Positions 26,505 to 36,397 of a stretch of DNA of 64,000 nucleotides are shown here, piece by piece; position 1 is the first letter of the stretch, and the number at the start of each line of letters is the position of its first letter. The notes below the pieces were generated by a model that saw only the letters and a list, made by a program, of their open reading frames with translations, made no database searches and had not been told where the DNA came from. The DNA comes from Salipaludibacillus keqinensis (GTDB lineage: Bacteria; Bacillota; Bacilli; Bacillales; Salisediminibacteriaceae), in NCBI RefSeq assembly GCF_003226325.1, contig NZ_PDOD01000002.1, positions 930,001 through 994,000 of the forward strand, written 5' to 3'. The position numbers and the translations under genes were made by a program.

Positions 26505-27716
26505 TTATTTCCCTGCAATCTGTAATGCTTCTTGTTTCATCAGTTCCGCTTTATCCGTCGCTTCCCAAGGAAGAGTGATATCCGTACGACCGAAGTGACC
26601 ATAGGCAGCCGTCTGCTTATAAATTGGACGTCGAAGATCAAGCATTTTAATAATGCCTGCTGGACGAAGATCAAAGTTTTTTCGCACCACTTGGACGAGA
26701 ACTTCTTCAGAAACTTTTCCAGAATCAAACGTATCAATAGCAATCGATACAGGTTGAGCTACACCAATCGCATAGGCAAGCTGAACTTCACAGCGATCAG
26801 CGAGGCCAGCCGCTACGATGTTTTTCGCAACATAACGAGCAGCATATGCAGCTGATCGGTCTACTTTCGTCGCGTCCTTGCCTGAAAAGGCACCGCCACC
26901 GTGACGAGCATATCCGCCATAAGTATCGACGATAATTTTACGGCCTGTTAATCCCGCATCTCCTTGTGGCCCTCCAATGACGAACCGACCCGTTGGATTT
27001 ATAAAATATTTCGTTTCAGCGTCTAACAATTCCGGAGAAACCACAGGTTTGATTACTTTTTCTTTTAAATCCTTCTTAATCTGATCTAAGCTGATTTCAG
27101 GATGGTGTTGCGTGGAAATAACAATCGTATCCACACGAAGGGGTTGCTGATTTTCATCATATTCAACAGTTACTTGAACTTTACCGTCTGGACGAAGATA
27201 ATCAATCGACTCATCTTTTCTCACTTCTGCCAGTTTTCTAGCAAGCTTGTGAGACAATGAGATAGGTAAAGGCATAAGTTCAGGTGTTTGGTTATCAGCA
27301 TAACCGAACATTAACCCTTGATCTCCTGCCCCAATGGCTTCAATTTCATCTTCAGACATTTGACCTTCTCTTGCTTCAAGAGCTTGATCAACACCTTGAG
27401 CGATATCAGCGGACTGTTCATCAATAGAAGTTAATACGGCACAAGTTTCATAATCAAAGCCATATTTAGCACGAGTATAACCAATGCCTTTAATCGTTTC
27501 TCGAACGATTTTCGGGATGTCAACATACGTTGATGTTGAGATTTCTCCAGCTACTAGAACTAGTCCCGTGTTAACCGATGTTTCGCACGCTACACGAGCA
27601 TTTGGATCATTTTTCATAATTTCATCTAAAATAGAATCAGAAATTTGGTCACAAATTTTATCGGGATGACCCTCTGTTACTGATTCTGACGTAAATAATC
27701 TTGTTCTACCTGCCAC
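26505..27716 (-). CDS. metK: S-adenosylmethionine synthetase
   Basis: This 403-residue enzyme makes SAM from methionine and ATP. Visible signatures include [20 protein letters not shown] at the N-terminus, [12 protein letters not shown], and the phosphate loop [19 protein letters not shown]. The open frame continues to 27809, but AAGGAGGT sits 7 nt before GTG 27716, and starting there gives the normal length. Expression should depend on the SAM-I riboswitch in the leader at 28005-27821, so transcription stops when SAM is plentiful. Confidence 0.97.
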   Translation of the reverse strand: MAGRTRLFTSESVTEGHPDKICDQISDSILDEIMKNDPNARVACETSVNTGLVLVAGEISTSTYVDIPKIVRETIKGIGYTRAKYGFDYETCAVLTSIDEQSADIAQGVDQALEAREGQMSEDEIEAIGAGDQGLMFGYADNQTPELMPLPISLSHKLARKLAEVRKDESIDYLRPDGKVQVTVEYDENQQPLRVDTIVISTQHHPEISLDQIKKDLKEKVIKPVVSPELLDAETKYFINPTGRFVIGGPQGDAGLTGRKIIVDTYGGYARHGGGAFSGKDATKVDRSAAYAARYVAKNIVAAGLADRCEVQLAYAIGVAQPVSIAIDTFDSGKVSEEVLVQVVRKNFDLRPAGIIKMLDLRRPIYKQTAAYGHFGRTDITLPWEATDKAELMKQEALQIAGK

Positions 27717-27820
27717 AATACGTACCTCCTTGGAAATTACATCTTTAGTATATAAGATAACCTTCATTATCGACGGTACTCGTTCTCCCAGCAGAATGGT
27801 CCAAATCATCGACCTGAAAA

Positions 27821-28005
27821 AATAAAAAAACCTTCTCCCTATAGAGGAAAAGGTTACGTTCCATTCGCCTTTCGCCTCTTATCGACCAAGACATACACAT
27901 AGATATGCCTTGCAGGTTAGCACCGTTCACCTTTTTTTAAATGTGGTGATGGTTGCTGGGCTTCGTCGGGCCTGTCCCTCCGCCTACTCGGGATAAGAGT
28001 ATCCG
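27821..28005 (-). ncRNA. SAM-I (S-box) riboswitch of metK
   Basis: On the minus strand the leader opens with CTCTTATCCCGAG, then GGCGGAGGGACAGGCCC, GAAGCCCAGCAACC and a later GGTGCTAACCTGC. This is the S-box core in correct order. It closes with AACCTTTTCC/GGGAGAAGGTT followed by seven T, the terminator. P1 pairs the CTCTTATC strand with GATAAGAG. Binding of SAM should end transcription before metK. Confidence 0.96.
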
Positions 28006-28014
28006 TTCGCAAGA

Positions 28015-28043
28015 AGAATACATGATTTTTTAATTACTGTCAA
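28015..28043 (-). promoter_or_regulatory. Promoter of the metK leader
   Basis: TTGACA (28043-28038), 17-bp spacer and TATTCT (28020-28015) on the minus strand, about 10 bp before the riboswitch begins. Confidence 0.8.
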
Positions 28044-28317
28044 GGTATGTGCTTAATGAATGACTATAAATGAAATGCTCAAGGATTCACGTATATGGCA
28101 ATCTATTGACGTTTTAGATAAATCATATCTTCATTTAGGAAAATGTATTAAAATTTAACTATAGAAAGAATTCAATTTCCTCCAACAACACAACTTTGCA
28201 CTCAGCTACAGATGTCTTACTAAAAATCTCTGTAATTACCCCTTCCTTTTACTCTTTCATTTGACTAAAAATTTTTTCAGTTATTCTCATTTTTAAAGTA
28301 TGTACTATTACATCTAA

Positions 28318-28328
28318 TGTGTTATACT
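28318..28328 (+). promoter_or_regulatory. Probable CcpN site on the pckA -10 region
   Basis: TGTGTTATACT fits the CcpN consensus as I recall it (TRTGHYATAYW) at every position, and its last six bases form a TATACT -10 box. No good -35 is visible. In B. subtilis, CcpN represses pckA during glycolytic growth. The start codon is 125 bp further on. The remaining 28050-28317 gap is AT-rich with nothing recognisable. Confidence 0.5.
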
Positions 28329-28452
28329 ATTTTACAAATCCAATAAATTAAAGCGCTATCATAACGGTGTAAATCATTCATTTTACTAGATCACGTCGCT
28401 CATCACATACAAAACGCTAGTGCTTAATGATATTAGGGAAGGAATGATAATT

Positions 28453-30036
28453 ATGAGTATGGTTCATTTCGAAGCCGCGTTAGGTCGATTGTTACAAGGT
28501 GACCGAGTTCACAAAGATTTATCCGTTCCTCGACTTATTGAAAAGGGGTTGCAAAGAGGCGAGGGAGTGTTAACCTCAACTGGATCCTTCCGCGCAACGA
28601 CGGGAAAGTATACTGGACGCTCTCCAAAAGATAAGTACATTGTCGACGAAGTGTCAACGAAAGATAAAATCCATTGGGGAACCGTAAATAAGACGATCTC
28701 TTCAGAAGTTTTCGAGCACTTATATGAAAAAGTGTTACACTATTTATCCGAAAGAGATGAAATATTTGTTAGACACGGATTCGCTGGGGCTGATAAGAAC
28801 TACCGGCTTCCCATTCGAATTGTGAATGAATTCGCTTGGCATAACTTGTTTGTCCGTCAACTATTCATTCGACCTACTGAGACCGAATTAACAAGTTTAC
28901 TTCCAGAGTTCACCATTGTTTCTGCTCCTGGATTCAAAGCTAATCCTGAAATCGATGGGACAAATTCTGAAGCATTTATCATTGTGTCCTTTGAGAAAAA
29001 AACAGTTCTCATAGGTGGCACAGAATATGCTGGTGAAATGAAAAAATCTATTTTTTCGATTATGAATTATTTACTTCCAGAAAAAAATGTACTTTCAATG
29101 CATTGCTCAGCGAATGTAGGACACGAAGGGGATGTTGCCTTGTTCTTCGGTTTGTCCGGCACAGGAAAAACTACACTCTCCGCCGATCCGTATCGCTCCC
29201 TTATAGGAGATGATGAACATGCTTGGTCACCAAATGGTGTGTTTAATATTGAAGGTGGTTGCTACGCGAAGTGTATTCAACTGTCTGAAGAGAAAGAACC
29301 CGAAATCTATCGAGCGATTCGCTTTGGCTCTGTTTTAGAGAATGTCGTATTGGATGAGATTACGAGGGAGCCTGACTATGAGGCAAATGACTACACTGAG
29401 AATACTCGGGTTGCCTACCCTCTTGAATCGATCCCATCTTCAATAGAACCTAGCATAGCGGGTCATCCAAATACAATCGTATTTCTTACAGCTGATGCCT
29501 TCGGAGTCCTCCCTCCAATTAGTAAATTATCACCGGAGCAGGCGATGTATCATTTCTTATCAGGCTATACGAGTAAATTAGCAGGCACGGAAAGAGGGAT
29601 TACATCCCCCCAAGCAACGTTTTCTACTTGCTTTGGTGCTCCTTTCCTTCCGCTACCGGCTGCAAGATATGCAGAGATGTTAGGGGATAAGATGCTCGAG
29701 CACAATACCGATGTCTACTTGGTGAACACTGGATGGTCAGGAGGACCTTACGGGGTAGGACAACGTATGAAGCTATCTTATACACGGGCAATGATTCGTG
29801 CAGCATTACAAGGAGATTTAAATGCCGCCGAGACCATCGTTGATCCCATTTTCGGACTGCAGATTCCTCTCCATTGCCCTGGCGTCCCTGATGAAGTATT
29901 GCAACCTAAAGAAACGTGGCAAGACGCAGATGCTTATGATCAGAAAGCTATGGAGCTGGCGATGAAATTCAAAGAAAATTTCAGGAAGTTTTCTGATATG
30001 CCAAAGCCTATCGCTGAAGGCGGTCCAACGATATGA
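28453..30036 (+). CDS. pckA: Phosphoenolpyruvate carboxykinase (ATP)
   Basis: This 527-residue enzyme converts oxaloacetate and ATP to PEP, the entry step of gluconeogenesis. The P-loop GLSGTGKTT begins at residue 233, the metal-binding DDEH at 253-256, and the substrate-binding GRSPKDKY near 55-62. The frame reaches back to 28420, but AAGGAA lies 8 nt before ATG 28453, and the length then equals B. subtilis PckA. A CcpN-like site on the promoter suggests repression on sugars. It is divergent from metK and ends in a hairpin terminator. Confidence 0.96.
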   Translation: MSMVHFEAALGRLLQGDRVHKDLSVPRLIEKGLQRGEGVLTSTGSFRATTGKYTGRSPKDKYIVDEVSTKDKIHWGTVNKTISSEVFEHLYEKVLHYLSERDEIFVRHGFAGADKNYRLPIRIVNEFAWHNLFVRQLFIRPTETELTSLLPEFTIVSAPGFKANPEIDGTNSEAFIIVSFEKKTVLIGGTEYAGEMKKSIFSIMNYLLPEKNVLSMHCSANVGHEGDVALFFGLSGTGKTTLSADPYRSLIGDDEHAWSPNGVFNIEGGCYAKCIQLSEEKEPEIYRAIRFGSVLENVVLDEITREPDYEANDYTENTRVAYPLESIPSSIEPSIAGHPNTIVFLTADAFGVLPPISKLSPEQAMYHFLSGYTSKLAGTERGITSPQATFSTCFGAPFLPLPAARYAEMLGDKMLEHNTDVYLVNTGWSGGPYGVGQRMKLSYTRAMIRAALQGDLNAAETIVDPIFGLQIPLHCPGVPDEVLQPKETWQDADAYDQKAMELAMKFKENFRKFSDMPKPIAEGGPTI

Positions 30037-30042
30037 ACACAC

Positions 30043-30080
30043 ACTCCCCAGGTGAGGGCCTGGGGAGTTATTCGTTTTTA
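30043..30080 (+). terminator. Terminator of pckA
   Basis: ACTCCCCAGG pairs with CCTGGGGAGT (GC-rich stem at 30043-30069), followed by TATTCGTTTTT. It overlaps the 3' end of the convergent ytmA gene. Confidence 0.85.
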
Positions 30081-30853
30081 CGAGCTTGTTTCATCCAATC
30101 GCACGCTTTTCTCGTATAGGTCAACTGTTCTCTGACTGAGAGAAGGTGACCTCGATTAGGAATGATCCATTTCTCCGATTTTTTCTTTTTTTCTATAAGT
30201 TGATCATGTAATTGGTGTGCATGTTCCACACCCACGTGCTGATCGAATTCGCCGTGAATAATAAGCACAGGACAGTTGATGTCATCTGCCATCGAAACAG
30301 GCGATCTCATTTTATAAATCGAATCTGATTGAGATGGATCTCCTGAAAAGGTACGACGCAACATTTTTCGCAGATCGGGTCGCTCTTCGTACATAAGGTG
30401 ACAATTGGATACCCCGCCCCAAGTTATCAGCGAAGCAGGCTGATACTCCGCTGCCGTTAAACCTGCCATAATCCCACCTCTGGAAAAACCAACTACATGA
30501 ACTCGTCCCTCTCTTACCATAGGGTGGGTGCTTAGCATTTCAAAGGCAGCAAAGGCGTCTTTCCGATCGTCTCCACCAAAATCTTCGCGACCTTCTCCTC
30601 CTTTATTGCCTCTATAAAACGGAGCAAATACAACAAACCCTTCAGAGGCATATTGCATAATTCTTGGGATTCTTACCATCCCTACATTTTTGATTCCTCC
30701 GCGTAAATACACCATTCCCTCATAATTGCCTTTTTCTTTCGGTTCAATTAAATATCCTTTTACTTTATATTCTTCAGACCAGTACGTCACTAAAAATAGA
30801 TAGAAGCGATCGGAAGGAGAAATGATCGGTTCCTTTGAAATCATATATCGCAT
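30068..30853 (-). CDS. ytmA: S9-type alpha/beta hydrolase YtmA
   Basis: A 261-residue protein made of the prolyl-oligopeptidase catalytic domain without the beta-propeller. The nucleophile is S124 in GFSRGG, the acid follows in HGEFDQHVG, and the histidine in RGHLLSV. An oxyanion-type YLRGG lies near residue 50. YtmA of B. subtilis has the same size; its natural substrate (peptide or ester) is unknown. AGGAGG sits 6 nt before ATG 30853, so the longer frame to 30901 is not used. Cytoplasmic, with no signal peptide. Confidence 0.85.
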   Translation of the reverse strand: MRYMISKEPIISPSDRFYLFLVTYWSEEYKVKGYLIEPKEKGNYEGMVYLRGGIKNVGMVRIPRIMQYASEGFVVFAPFYRGNKGGEGREDFGGDDRKDAFAAFEMLSTHPMVREGRVHVVGFSRGGIMAGLTAAEYQPASLITWGGVSNCHLMYEERPDLRKMLRRTFSGDPSQSDSIYKMRSPVSMADDINCPVLIIHGEFDQHVGVEHAHQLHDQLIEKKKKSEKWIIPNRGHLLSVREQLTYTRKACDWMKQARKNE

Positions 30854-30963
30854 AAAAACCTCCTGAAATGAATGGGCGCGTTCAACAGCACACATCTCCA
30901 TCTATAAACATACTTTATCACAACGATATGAGCAAACACCCATTTTAAGAGGAGGAACAGACC

Positions 30964-31956
30964 ATGAGATTCATGAAAATATGGCTATTTACAATGTGTT
31001 CAGCTGTATTTCTATTAACTGGTTGTAATCAGGAAAAAGAGTTAACCGAAGTGAGCTTAGCTGAAGTGACAAGGTCTATTTTTTATGCCCCGCAATATGT
31101 AGCGATTTCTGAAGGTTTTTTTGAGGAAGAAGGATTGGATGTTGAATTAACAACCACATGGGGCGGAGATACAACGATGACGACCCTCCTCTCTGATGGG
31201 GCCGACATAGCCTTAGTCGGAGCTGAGACTTCCATGTATGTCTTCGCACAAGGAGCGAATGATCCAGCGATTAATTTTGCTCAACTCACCCAAACGGACG
31301 GTACATTTCTCGTCTCTCGTGAGCCGGTTGAAGATTTTCAGTGGGAAGATTTGAAAGGGACCACATTTCTGGGCCAACGTCAGGGCGGGATGCCACAGAT
31401 GGTTGGTGAATATGTGTTGAAACAAAATGGGATCGAACCCCATGAAGATCTAGAATTAATCCAAAATATCGACTTCGGAAATATTCCATCTGCCTTTGCA
31501 TCCGGCACAGGTGATTTTGTTCAGTTATTTGAACCGCAAGCGACGTTATTTGAAGAAGAAGGCATTGGTCACATCGTTGATTCCTTCGGCACACAATCTG
31601 GTGAAATTCCATATACTGTGTATATGGCGAAACAAAGTTTTCTAGAAAAAGATACGGAAACGATTGAGAAGTTTACTCGGGCTCTCTACCGAGCTCAGCA
31701 GTGGATCCAACAGGAAGATGCGGTCACTGTAGCTGAGTCGATTGAACCCTTCTTCGATGAAACTTCTTTAGATGTGATAGAACAAGTGTATATCCGCTAC
31801 CGAGATCAAGGTTCTTATGCCACTTCTCCTCTCTTAAATGAAGACGCCTGGTATCATCTACAAGCAATTATGGATGAAGCAGGTGAACTCCCAATGGATA
31901 TTGACTATGATGATCTCGTTAACCGAGAAGTAGCTGAGAAAATAATAAATGAATAA
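30964..31956 (+). CDS. ytlA: ABC transporter substrate-binding lipoprotein (YtlA, NMT1/ThiY/SsuA type)
   Basis: A 330-residue lipoprotein. The signal ends in a lipobox LLTGC, whose cysteine is at about residue 21. The mature part is of the NMT1/SsuA type: RSIFYAPQYVAISEGFFEEEGLDVELTT, then GADIALVG and a tyrosine-rich tail. Relatives bind thiamine precursors, sulfonates or nitrate; the ligand here is not known. There is no TPP riboswitch upstream. AGAGGAGG precedes the ATG. It is followed by the ATPase and permease genes in a classical importer operon, as ytlA-C-D in B. subtilis. Confidence 0.88.
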   Translation: MRFMKIWLFTMCSAVFLLTGCNQEKELTEVSLAEVTRSIFYAPQYVAISEGFFEEEGLDVELTTTWGGDTTMTTLLSDGADIALVGAETSMYVFAQGANDPAINFAQLTQTDGTFLVSREPVEDFQWEDLKGTTFLGQRQGGMPQMVGEYVLKQNGIEPHEDLELIQNIDFGNIPSAFASGTGDFVQLFEPQATLFEEEGIGHIVDSFGTQSGEIPYTVYMAKQSFLEKDTETIEKFTRALYRAQQWIQQEDAVTVAESIEPFFDETSLDVIEQVYIRYRDQGSYATSPLLNEDAWYHLQAIMDEAGELPMDIDYDDLVNREVAEKIINE

Positions 31957-31984
31957 GTAACACGAAGGAAAGGAGAGGAGTCTT

Positions 31985-32779
31985 ATCGCTTTTCTTGAGC
32001 TTAAACAAGTAGAAAAAACATTCTTCGCTTATGATTCTTTCACTACAGCAGTTGAAGAGATCGATTTAACCATTGAAGAAGGTGAGTTCATTTCCATTAT
32101 TGGCCCAAGTGGTTGCGGGAAATCCACTCTCCTTTCTCTTATTTCAGGTCTTCTTCTTCCTACAAGCGGTCAAATATTATTAGACGGTAAAGTCATCCAG
32201 AAGCCCACTCCTGAAACAGGTTACATGCTTCAACAAGATTACTTATTTCCGTGGCTGACCATTAAAGATAATATTACTTTAGGATTAAAAACATTAGGAA
32301 AAACCAAGCAAGAAGAAATGAATCTAGCATTTCAGTTACTTGAAACGCTCGGTTTGTCAGATAAAAAAGACCACTACCCCGCTCAATTATCTGGGGGAAT
32401 GAGACAACGGGTTGCTTTAGTACGAATGCTCTCAACAGATCCAAAATTACTGTTATTGGATGAACCTTTTTCAGCTTTAGATTACCAAACAAAATTAAAA
32501 CTGGAAGATCTTGTTTTTACAACGATACGAAAACACAAAAAAACGGCGATCCTTGTAACTCATGATATCGGTGAAGCTATCGCCATGAGTGACCGAATTA
32601 TTTTACTCACAGGTCGACCAGGAAGAATTAAACAAGAGTTTATACTTCCTGACGATTTGACGGTGACTCTTCCGTTTGCGGTTCGGGGAGATCTTCAGTT
32701 CAATCCATTATTTCAAAAGATATGGAAGGAGATGGAGTCCCTTGAAAGTGAATCGCAAGGAGATGCAAATACAGTATAA
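31985..32779 (+). CDS. ytlC: ABC transporter ATPase (YtlC), apparent AUC start codon
   Basis: The frame from the in-frame stop at 31958 to 32779 encodes a complete ATPase of about 264 residues. It has Walker A GPSGCGKS at 40-47, Q-loop in [10 protein letters not shown], signature LSGGMRQR, Walker B LLLLDEP and H-loop VTHD. No ATG, GTG or TTG occurs in frame before the Q-loop ATG at 32225, which would delete Walker A. The codon that aligns with the family start is ATC at 31985, preceded by AAAGGAGAGGAG. Either AUC initiates, or one base (G to C) has changed by mutation or sequencing error. Confidence 0.8.
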   Translation: MAFLELKQVEKTFFAYDSFTTAVEEIDLTIEEGEFISIIGPSGCGKSTLLSLISGLLLPTSGQILLDGKVIQKPTPETGYMLQQDYLFPWLTIKDNITLGLKTLGKTKQEEMNLAFQLLETLGLSDKKDHYPAQLSGGMRQRVALVRMLSTDPKLLLLDEPFSALDYQTKLKLEDLVFTTIRKHKKTAILVTHDIGEAIAMSDRIILLTGRPGRIKQEFILPDDLTVTLPFAVRGDLQFNPLFQKIWKEMESLESESQGDANTV

Positions 32780-33545
32780 AAAACGTACGAAAAAGCGTAC
32801 AAGACTCATTCGAATCACCCAACTTTCTATTCTACTCGTTTTCTTCTCTGGATGGGAACTGGCTGCCTCAGCCCGTTGGATTGACCCGTTATTATTCAGT
32901 TCCCCATCGCGAATTTGGGATTTGTTTTTGCTTCGAATGATGGACGGAAGTTTGGTTACTCATACATCCGTAACTTTGTTTGAAACCGTCCTCGGTTTTT
33001 TACTCGGTACGTTTCTTGGCACATGTCTCGCCGCTATGCTTTGGTGGTCCCCCTTTTTATCGAGAGTCCTCGATCCTTATTTAGTGATTTTAAATTCCAT
33101 GCCAAAAGTGGCTCTCGGCCCCATTCTTATTGTTGGGCTCGGTCCTGGGTTCACGTCTATTATTGCTATGGGGGTTCTTATCTCACTGATCATTACGACG
33201 ATGGTCATTTACCATGCTTATAAAGAAGTAGATGAGAATTATTTGAAGGTAATTAAAAGCTTCGGGGCATCCAAAAGGCAAACCTTTTTTAAAGTGATCT
33301 TTCCCGCCTCTTACCCTACATTGATTTCCACTTTGAAAGTAAACGTAGGCCTTGCATGGGTAGGAGTCATTGTAGGGGAATTTCTCGTATCAAAGCAAGG
33401 CTTAGGATATATGATCATATACGGCTTTCAAGTTTTCAACTTCACACTGGTTATGCTTGCACTTGTCATTATTGCCATTCTCGCCACAGGCATGTATCAG
33501 GCTGTGGAACTAATAGAAAAAAAGCTCATTCGTCATCAATCATGA
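32742..33545 (+). CDS. ytlD: ABC transporter permease (YtlD, SsuC/ThiX type)
   Basis: A membrane protein of about 267 residues with six hydrophobic segments and the permease loop that contacts the ATPase ([21 protein letters not shown], an EAA-like motif). It completes the importer with YtlA and YtlC. The start is uncertain: TTG 32742 has GGAG 4 nt away, GTG 32748 and ATG 32763 are alternatives, and the last abuts its AAGGAG site. Each overlaps the end of ytlC, implying coupled translation. A terminator hairpin begins inside the last codons. Confidence 0.82.
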   Translation: MKVNRKEMQIQYKKRTKKRTRLIRITQLSILLVFFSGWELAASARWIDPLLFSSPSRIWDLFLLRMMDGSLVTHTSVTLFETVLGFLLGTFLGTCLAAMLWWSPFLSRVLDPYLVILNSMPKVALGPILIVGLGPGFTSIIAMGVLISLIITTMVIYHAYKEVDENYLKVIKSFGASKRQTFFKVIFPASYPTLISTLKVNVGLAWVGVIVGEFLVSKQGLGYMIIYGFQVFNFTLVMLALVIIAILATGMYQAVELIEKKLIRHQS

Positions 33546-33561
33546 CAGAACGAGCTTTTTT
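33516..33561. terminator. Bidirectional terminator between ytlD and ytkD
   Basis: AAAAAAGCTC and GAGCTTTTTT form the base of a stem that continues as GTCAT/ATGAC above an internal loop. It overlaps the ends of both convergent genes. Confidence 0.85.
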
Positions 33562-34063
33562 ACATGTTTATCAATTCGTTTTCACGAAAATACTTTCGGT
33601 GTATTTCTTCCATACTTAAAGGAAGAACATTGTCTTTCATAATGAAACTATATCGCTGGTTCGTACGAACATCCTTAGGTAGTTCGCTCATTAATTTAGG
33701 TCCTTTCGTTTCAAGATAGTTCTTTTTTGAAATCATTTCCTCAATAATTGCGAAATAAACGTTTTTTATAACGATTTCACTTTTTCCTTTAACCCGATAT
33801 TGGCCGATGTAAAAGAGTTTCTGAACGACTCCTCCTGTTTCTTCGAACACTTCCCTTATTGCAGCGTCTTCTGCATTCTCATCCGCTTCCACTTTTCCTC
33901 CAGGAAATTCGATGCCTCTAGAAGGATGAATCGTTAAAAGCCAACTTCCTTTATACCACGCAACAACCCAAACGTGCTTTGGAGCGTCTGAATAAGGGTG
34001 ATCATCAGCTGAGAAGCTTACTTCATTATGATAATAGTCTTGAAATGAATGTTCCTTTATCAT
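33560..34063 (-). CDS. ytkD: NUDIX hydrolase YtkD
   Basis: This 167-residue protein holds a full NUDIX box, GGKVEADENAEDAAIREVFEETGG, in the family spacing GX5EX7REUXEEXGU. B. subtilis YtkD hydrolyses 8-oxo-dGTP and related nucleotides, acts as antimutator, and has been reported to remove 5' pyrophosphate from RNA. The N-terminus MIKEHSFQDYYHNEV aligns with YtkD, so the start is placed at 34063 rather than 34117. The ribosome site GGAG is close to the ATG. It is convergent with the ABC importer. Confidence 0.87.
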   Translation of the reverse strand: MIKEHSFQDYYHNEVSFSADDHPYSDAPKHVWVVAWYKGSWLLTIHPSRGIEFPGGKVEADENAEDAAIREVFEETGGVVQKLFYIGQYRVKGKSEIVIKNVYFAIIEEMISKKNYLETKGPKLMSELPKDVRTNQRYSFIMKDNVLPLSMEEIHRKYFRENELINM

Positions 34064-34189
34064 TTCTCCATAACCTCCAAACAGTTCGTACATCATAAAA
34101 CTTGTACAGGCTCTCAATATTATTTTAAATGAAAATGAACCTGTTTGTCTAATTTATGAAAAAATGTAGAAGTTGCGTGGTCTACAAAT

Positions 34190-34216
34190 AGAAACCGGCG
34201 TATAAAACGCCGGTCT
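34190..34216 (-). terminator. Terminator of the fdhE-tatA operon
   Basis: ACCGGCGT (34194-34201) pairs with ACGCCGGT (34207-34214), followed on the minus strand by TTTCTATTT, directly after the tatA stop. Confidence 0.75.
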
Positions 34217-34229
34217 CCTTTAGAAAAAA

Positions 34230-34442
34230 CTATTTCAGATCCTCTTTGAATTTCTGTGCTTCTTTTTTCACGTCGTTTACTGGGTCGGCGACATCGCTAG
34301 TAAGTTCTCTCGTCGACTTTTTAAACTCTCTTAATGTTTGTCCTGCCGCCCGTCCGATTTCCGGAAGCTTCTTCGGCCCAAATATAACCAACGCCAATGC
34401 AAGAATTAATACTAATCCTGGAATACCTATATTTGATAACAT
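34230..34442 (-). CDS. tatA: Twin-arginine translocase subunit TatA
   Basis: A 70-residue TatA/E protein: a short N-terminal membrane helix ([17 protein letters not shown]), the hinge [11 protein letters not shown], an amphipathic helix, and an acidic/basic tail. TatA oligomers form the path for folded proteins. ATG 34442 follows AAAGGTGG by 8 nt; the six extra N-terminal residues of the longer frame are discarded. It is the last gene of the molybdoenzyme maturation operon, 26 bp after moeA/PBP. No tatC is in the window. The linkage suggests a Tat-exported molybdoenzyme. Confidence 0.92.
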   Translation of the reverse strand: MLSNIGIPGLVLILALALVIFGPKKLPEIGRAAGQTLREFKKSTRELTSDVADPVNDVKKEAQKFKEDLK

Positions 34443-34468
34443 GTTATTTCCACCTTTCAATTTTTTTA

Positions 34469-36385
34469 TTATACGTACAAAGGGGTAACTGTTTCATCTA
34501 CTTTATATCCCCCTAATTGCTCCACATTCCGTTTAAATTCCTCGCTCTTCAATGTGTCTAGTAATAATTGTCCTTGTGTTCCCATGAAAAAATCTTTTGT
34601 CATTAATAAATCATATGATTCCTCTTCAATCGGAACAAAATCTAATTCCATCGCTTTAGCCGCTGAGTATATTCCCATTCCAACTGCTTTTTCATCCATT
34701 TTCACCTCTGCCGCTACGCTAAGATGAGTAAACATTTCACGTTCATAGCCGTTAATCTCTTGGGGGAGAATTCCGTTCTGTTTCAGTAAATGATCAAATA
34801 AAATCCGTGTCCCTGCTCCTTTTTGTCTGTTTACATAGTGAGCTTGTGTATGAGCGATATCAGTGATGACTTTGAGACCTAGGGGATTACCTCTTGGTAC
34901 AATCATTCCTTGTTGTCTTTTTAAAAAGGGGAGGAGGACAAGGTCCATTCCTAGCAAGAATTTCTTGATGTACGATAAATTGTACTGATTCGTCTCAGGA
35001 TCTAGCAAATGAATACCTGCCACGTGGGTTTCCTGTCGTTTTATCGCCAACAGCCCGGCCATACTCCCTGTGTGACTTGCTGTCACTTTCGATAATAAAT
35101 CTGTTTTTTTCATTTCAGATGAAAGGACATCAATAGATAAATCATGGCTTCCTGAAAACAAGATAGACGCTTGAATTTCAGAACGTGGTTTCATTAACTC
35201 TGCCTCTACTTTTTCCCCTTGTTCAATCCCTAGTTGACCTGCGGGAATGGTAATGACGCCATCTGACTTTACAAGAGACATCGTCACACTTGCTGAGCGG
35301 GTCAAAGGATTAGCTATGTATTTCCCATCCACATAGCCAATATGAACCCTGATAAAGTCTTCAGATCCCATAGAAGAAACGATTCTTCTCCCGGCATGTA
35401 CTGTCAATGTATCTTTTTGCGGCAGTGGGATATTTAAGAATCGATGAATGATCGGTTTGACGAACCAGTCCATCACAAAATAAGCAGAGACAGGATAACC
35501 GGGGACACCGATCACAATCGTTTCATTTATTTTCCCAATGATAACAGGCTTCCCTGGACGGGTGGCAATGCCATGAGTAATAACTTCCCCAAGCTCTTGA
35601 ATAATATGAGCAGTATAGTCTTTCGATCCTGCTGAAGAGCCTGCGTTAATAATAACGACATCCGCCTCCGCAACACCTGTTTCTAATGCTTCACGAATCT
35701 TTTCAGGGTCATCTTTTACGATCGGTTTCAGATCAGGTTCTCCTCCCCATTCTTTCACCAGTTCAGAAAAAATCGTTCCATTGAATTCGATAAGCTTACC
35801 TGGCTGCAAAGGTTGATTAGGTGGCACCAGTTCACTTCCCGAAGGATAAATGTGAACTTTCGGCTTGCGCTTTACTTTCACATTCTTCACAGTTGAAGCA
35901 AGCAGTGCTCCTGCATCAATCGGACGAATTTTGTGCCCTTGCGCAAGCAACATTTCACCAGAAGTAATATCTTCACCAATTGGTCGAATTCGCTGCCAAG
36001 GTAAGGCTGGGGCTATAATTTCTAGTACGCCTGTTTTCACTTCGTTCACGTCTTCGATCATAATCACTGCATCGAATCCATGGGGGATTAAGTTCCCTGT
36101 ATCCACGTAAACAAAATCGTCATGTTCAGTTAACCGAAGCGGATTCGTTTCATGCGCTTCTTCTGTATCTCTTGACCTAACAGCAATGCCGTCCATAGCT
36201 GAAGCATGAAAGTGAGGATTGGAAGAATGAGCGTATATGGGTTCTGCCGTAATTCTTCCGACGGATTTCTCTGTAGTTACAATCTCTGTTGTATCATGGA
36301 AATTGACCATACGAAAACATTGTTCTAAAGCTTCTTCTCGAGGTGTGTCTTCTAAATAAATCGTTCGTTCTCGCTTTGTTTTCAC
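34469..36385 (-). CDS. MoeA-PBP fusion, molybdopterin molybdotransferase-like
   Basis: This 638-residue protein has an N-terminal MoeA part (about 1-410), with the MPT-binding core [13 protein letters not shown] and [16 protein letters not shown]-terminal periplasmic-binding-like domain follows (about 425-620), of the kind fused to MoeA in many prokaryotes and proposed to sense or bind molybdate or cofactor. Key glycine-rich loops of MoeA are kept. The start is GTG, 6 nt after AGGGAGG. It follows a stand-alone MoeA by 12 bp. Whether it inserts molybdenum or acts as a dedicated chaperone cannot be told. Confidence 0.88.
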   Translation of the reverse strand: MKTKRERTIYLEDTPREEALEQCFRMVNFHDTTEIVTTEKSVGRITAEPIYAHSSNPHFHASAMDGIAVRSRDTEEAHETNPLRLTEHDDFVYVDTGNLIPHGFDAVIMIEDVNEVKTGVLEIIAPALPWQRIRPIGEDITSGEMLLAQGHKIRPIDAGALLASTVKNVKVKRKPKVHIYPSGSELVPPNQPLQPGKLIEFNGTIFSELVKEWGGEPDLKPIVKDDPEKIREALETGVAEADVVIINAGSSAGSKDYTAHIIQELGEVITHGIATRPGKPVIIGKINETIVIGVPGYPVSAYFVMDWFVKPIIHRFLNIPLPQKDTLTVHAGRRIVSSMGSEDFIRVHIGYVDGKYIANPLTRSASVTMSLVKSDGVITIPAGQLGIEQGEKVEAELMKPRSEIQASILFSGSHDLSIDVLSSEMKKTDLLSKVTASHTGSMAGLLAIKRQETHVAGIHLLDPETNQYNLSYIKKFLLGMDLVLLPFLKRQQGMIVPRGNPLGLKVITDIAHTQAHYVNRQKGAGTRILFDHLLKQNGILPQEINGYEREMFTHLSVAAEVKMDEKAVGMGIYSAAKAMELDFVPIEEESYDLLMTKDFFMGTQGQLLLDTLKSEEFKRNVEQLGGYKVDETVTPLYV

Positions 36386-36397
36386 AGAATTCCCTCC

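Noticed and set aside
26540-26855. Overlapping frames within metK on both strands
   Set aside because: metK is a full-length, highly conserved gene; these are shadows without start signals.
30902-30963. TPP riboswitch before the ThiY-like importer
   Set aside because: The 62-bp gap is too short and has no THI-box sequence.
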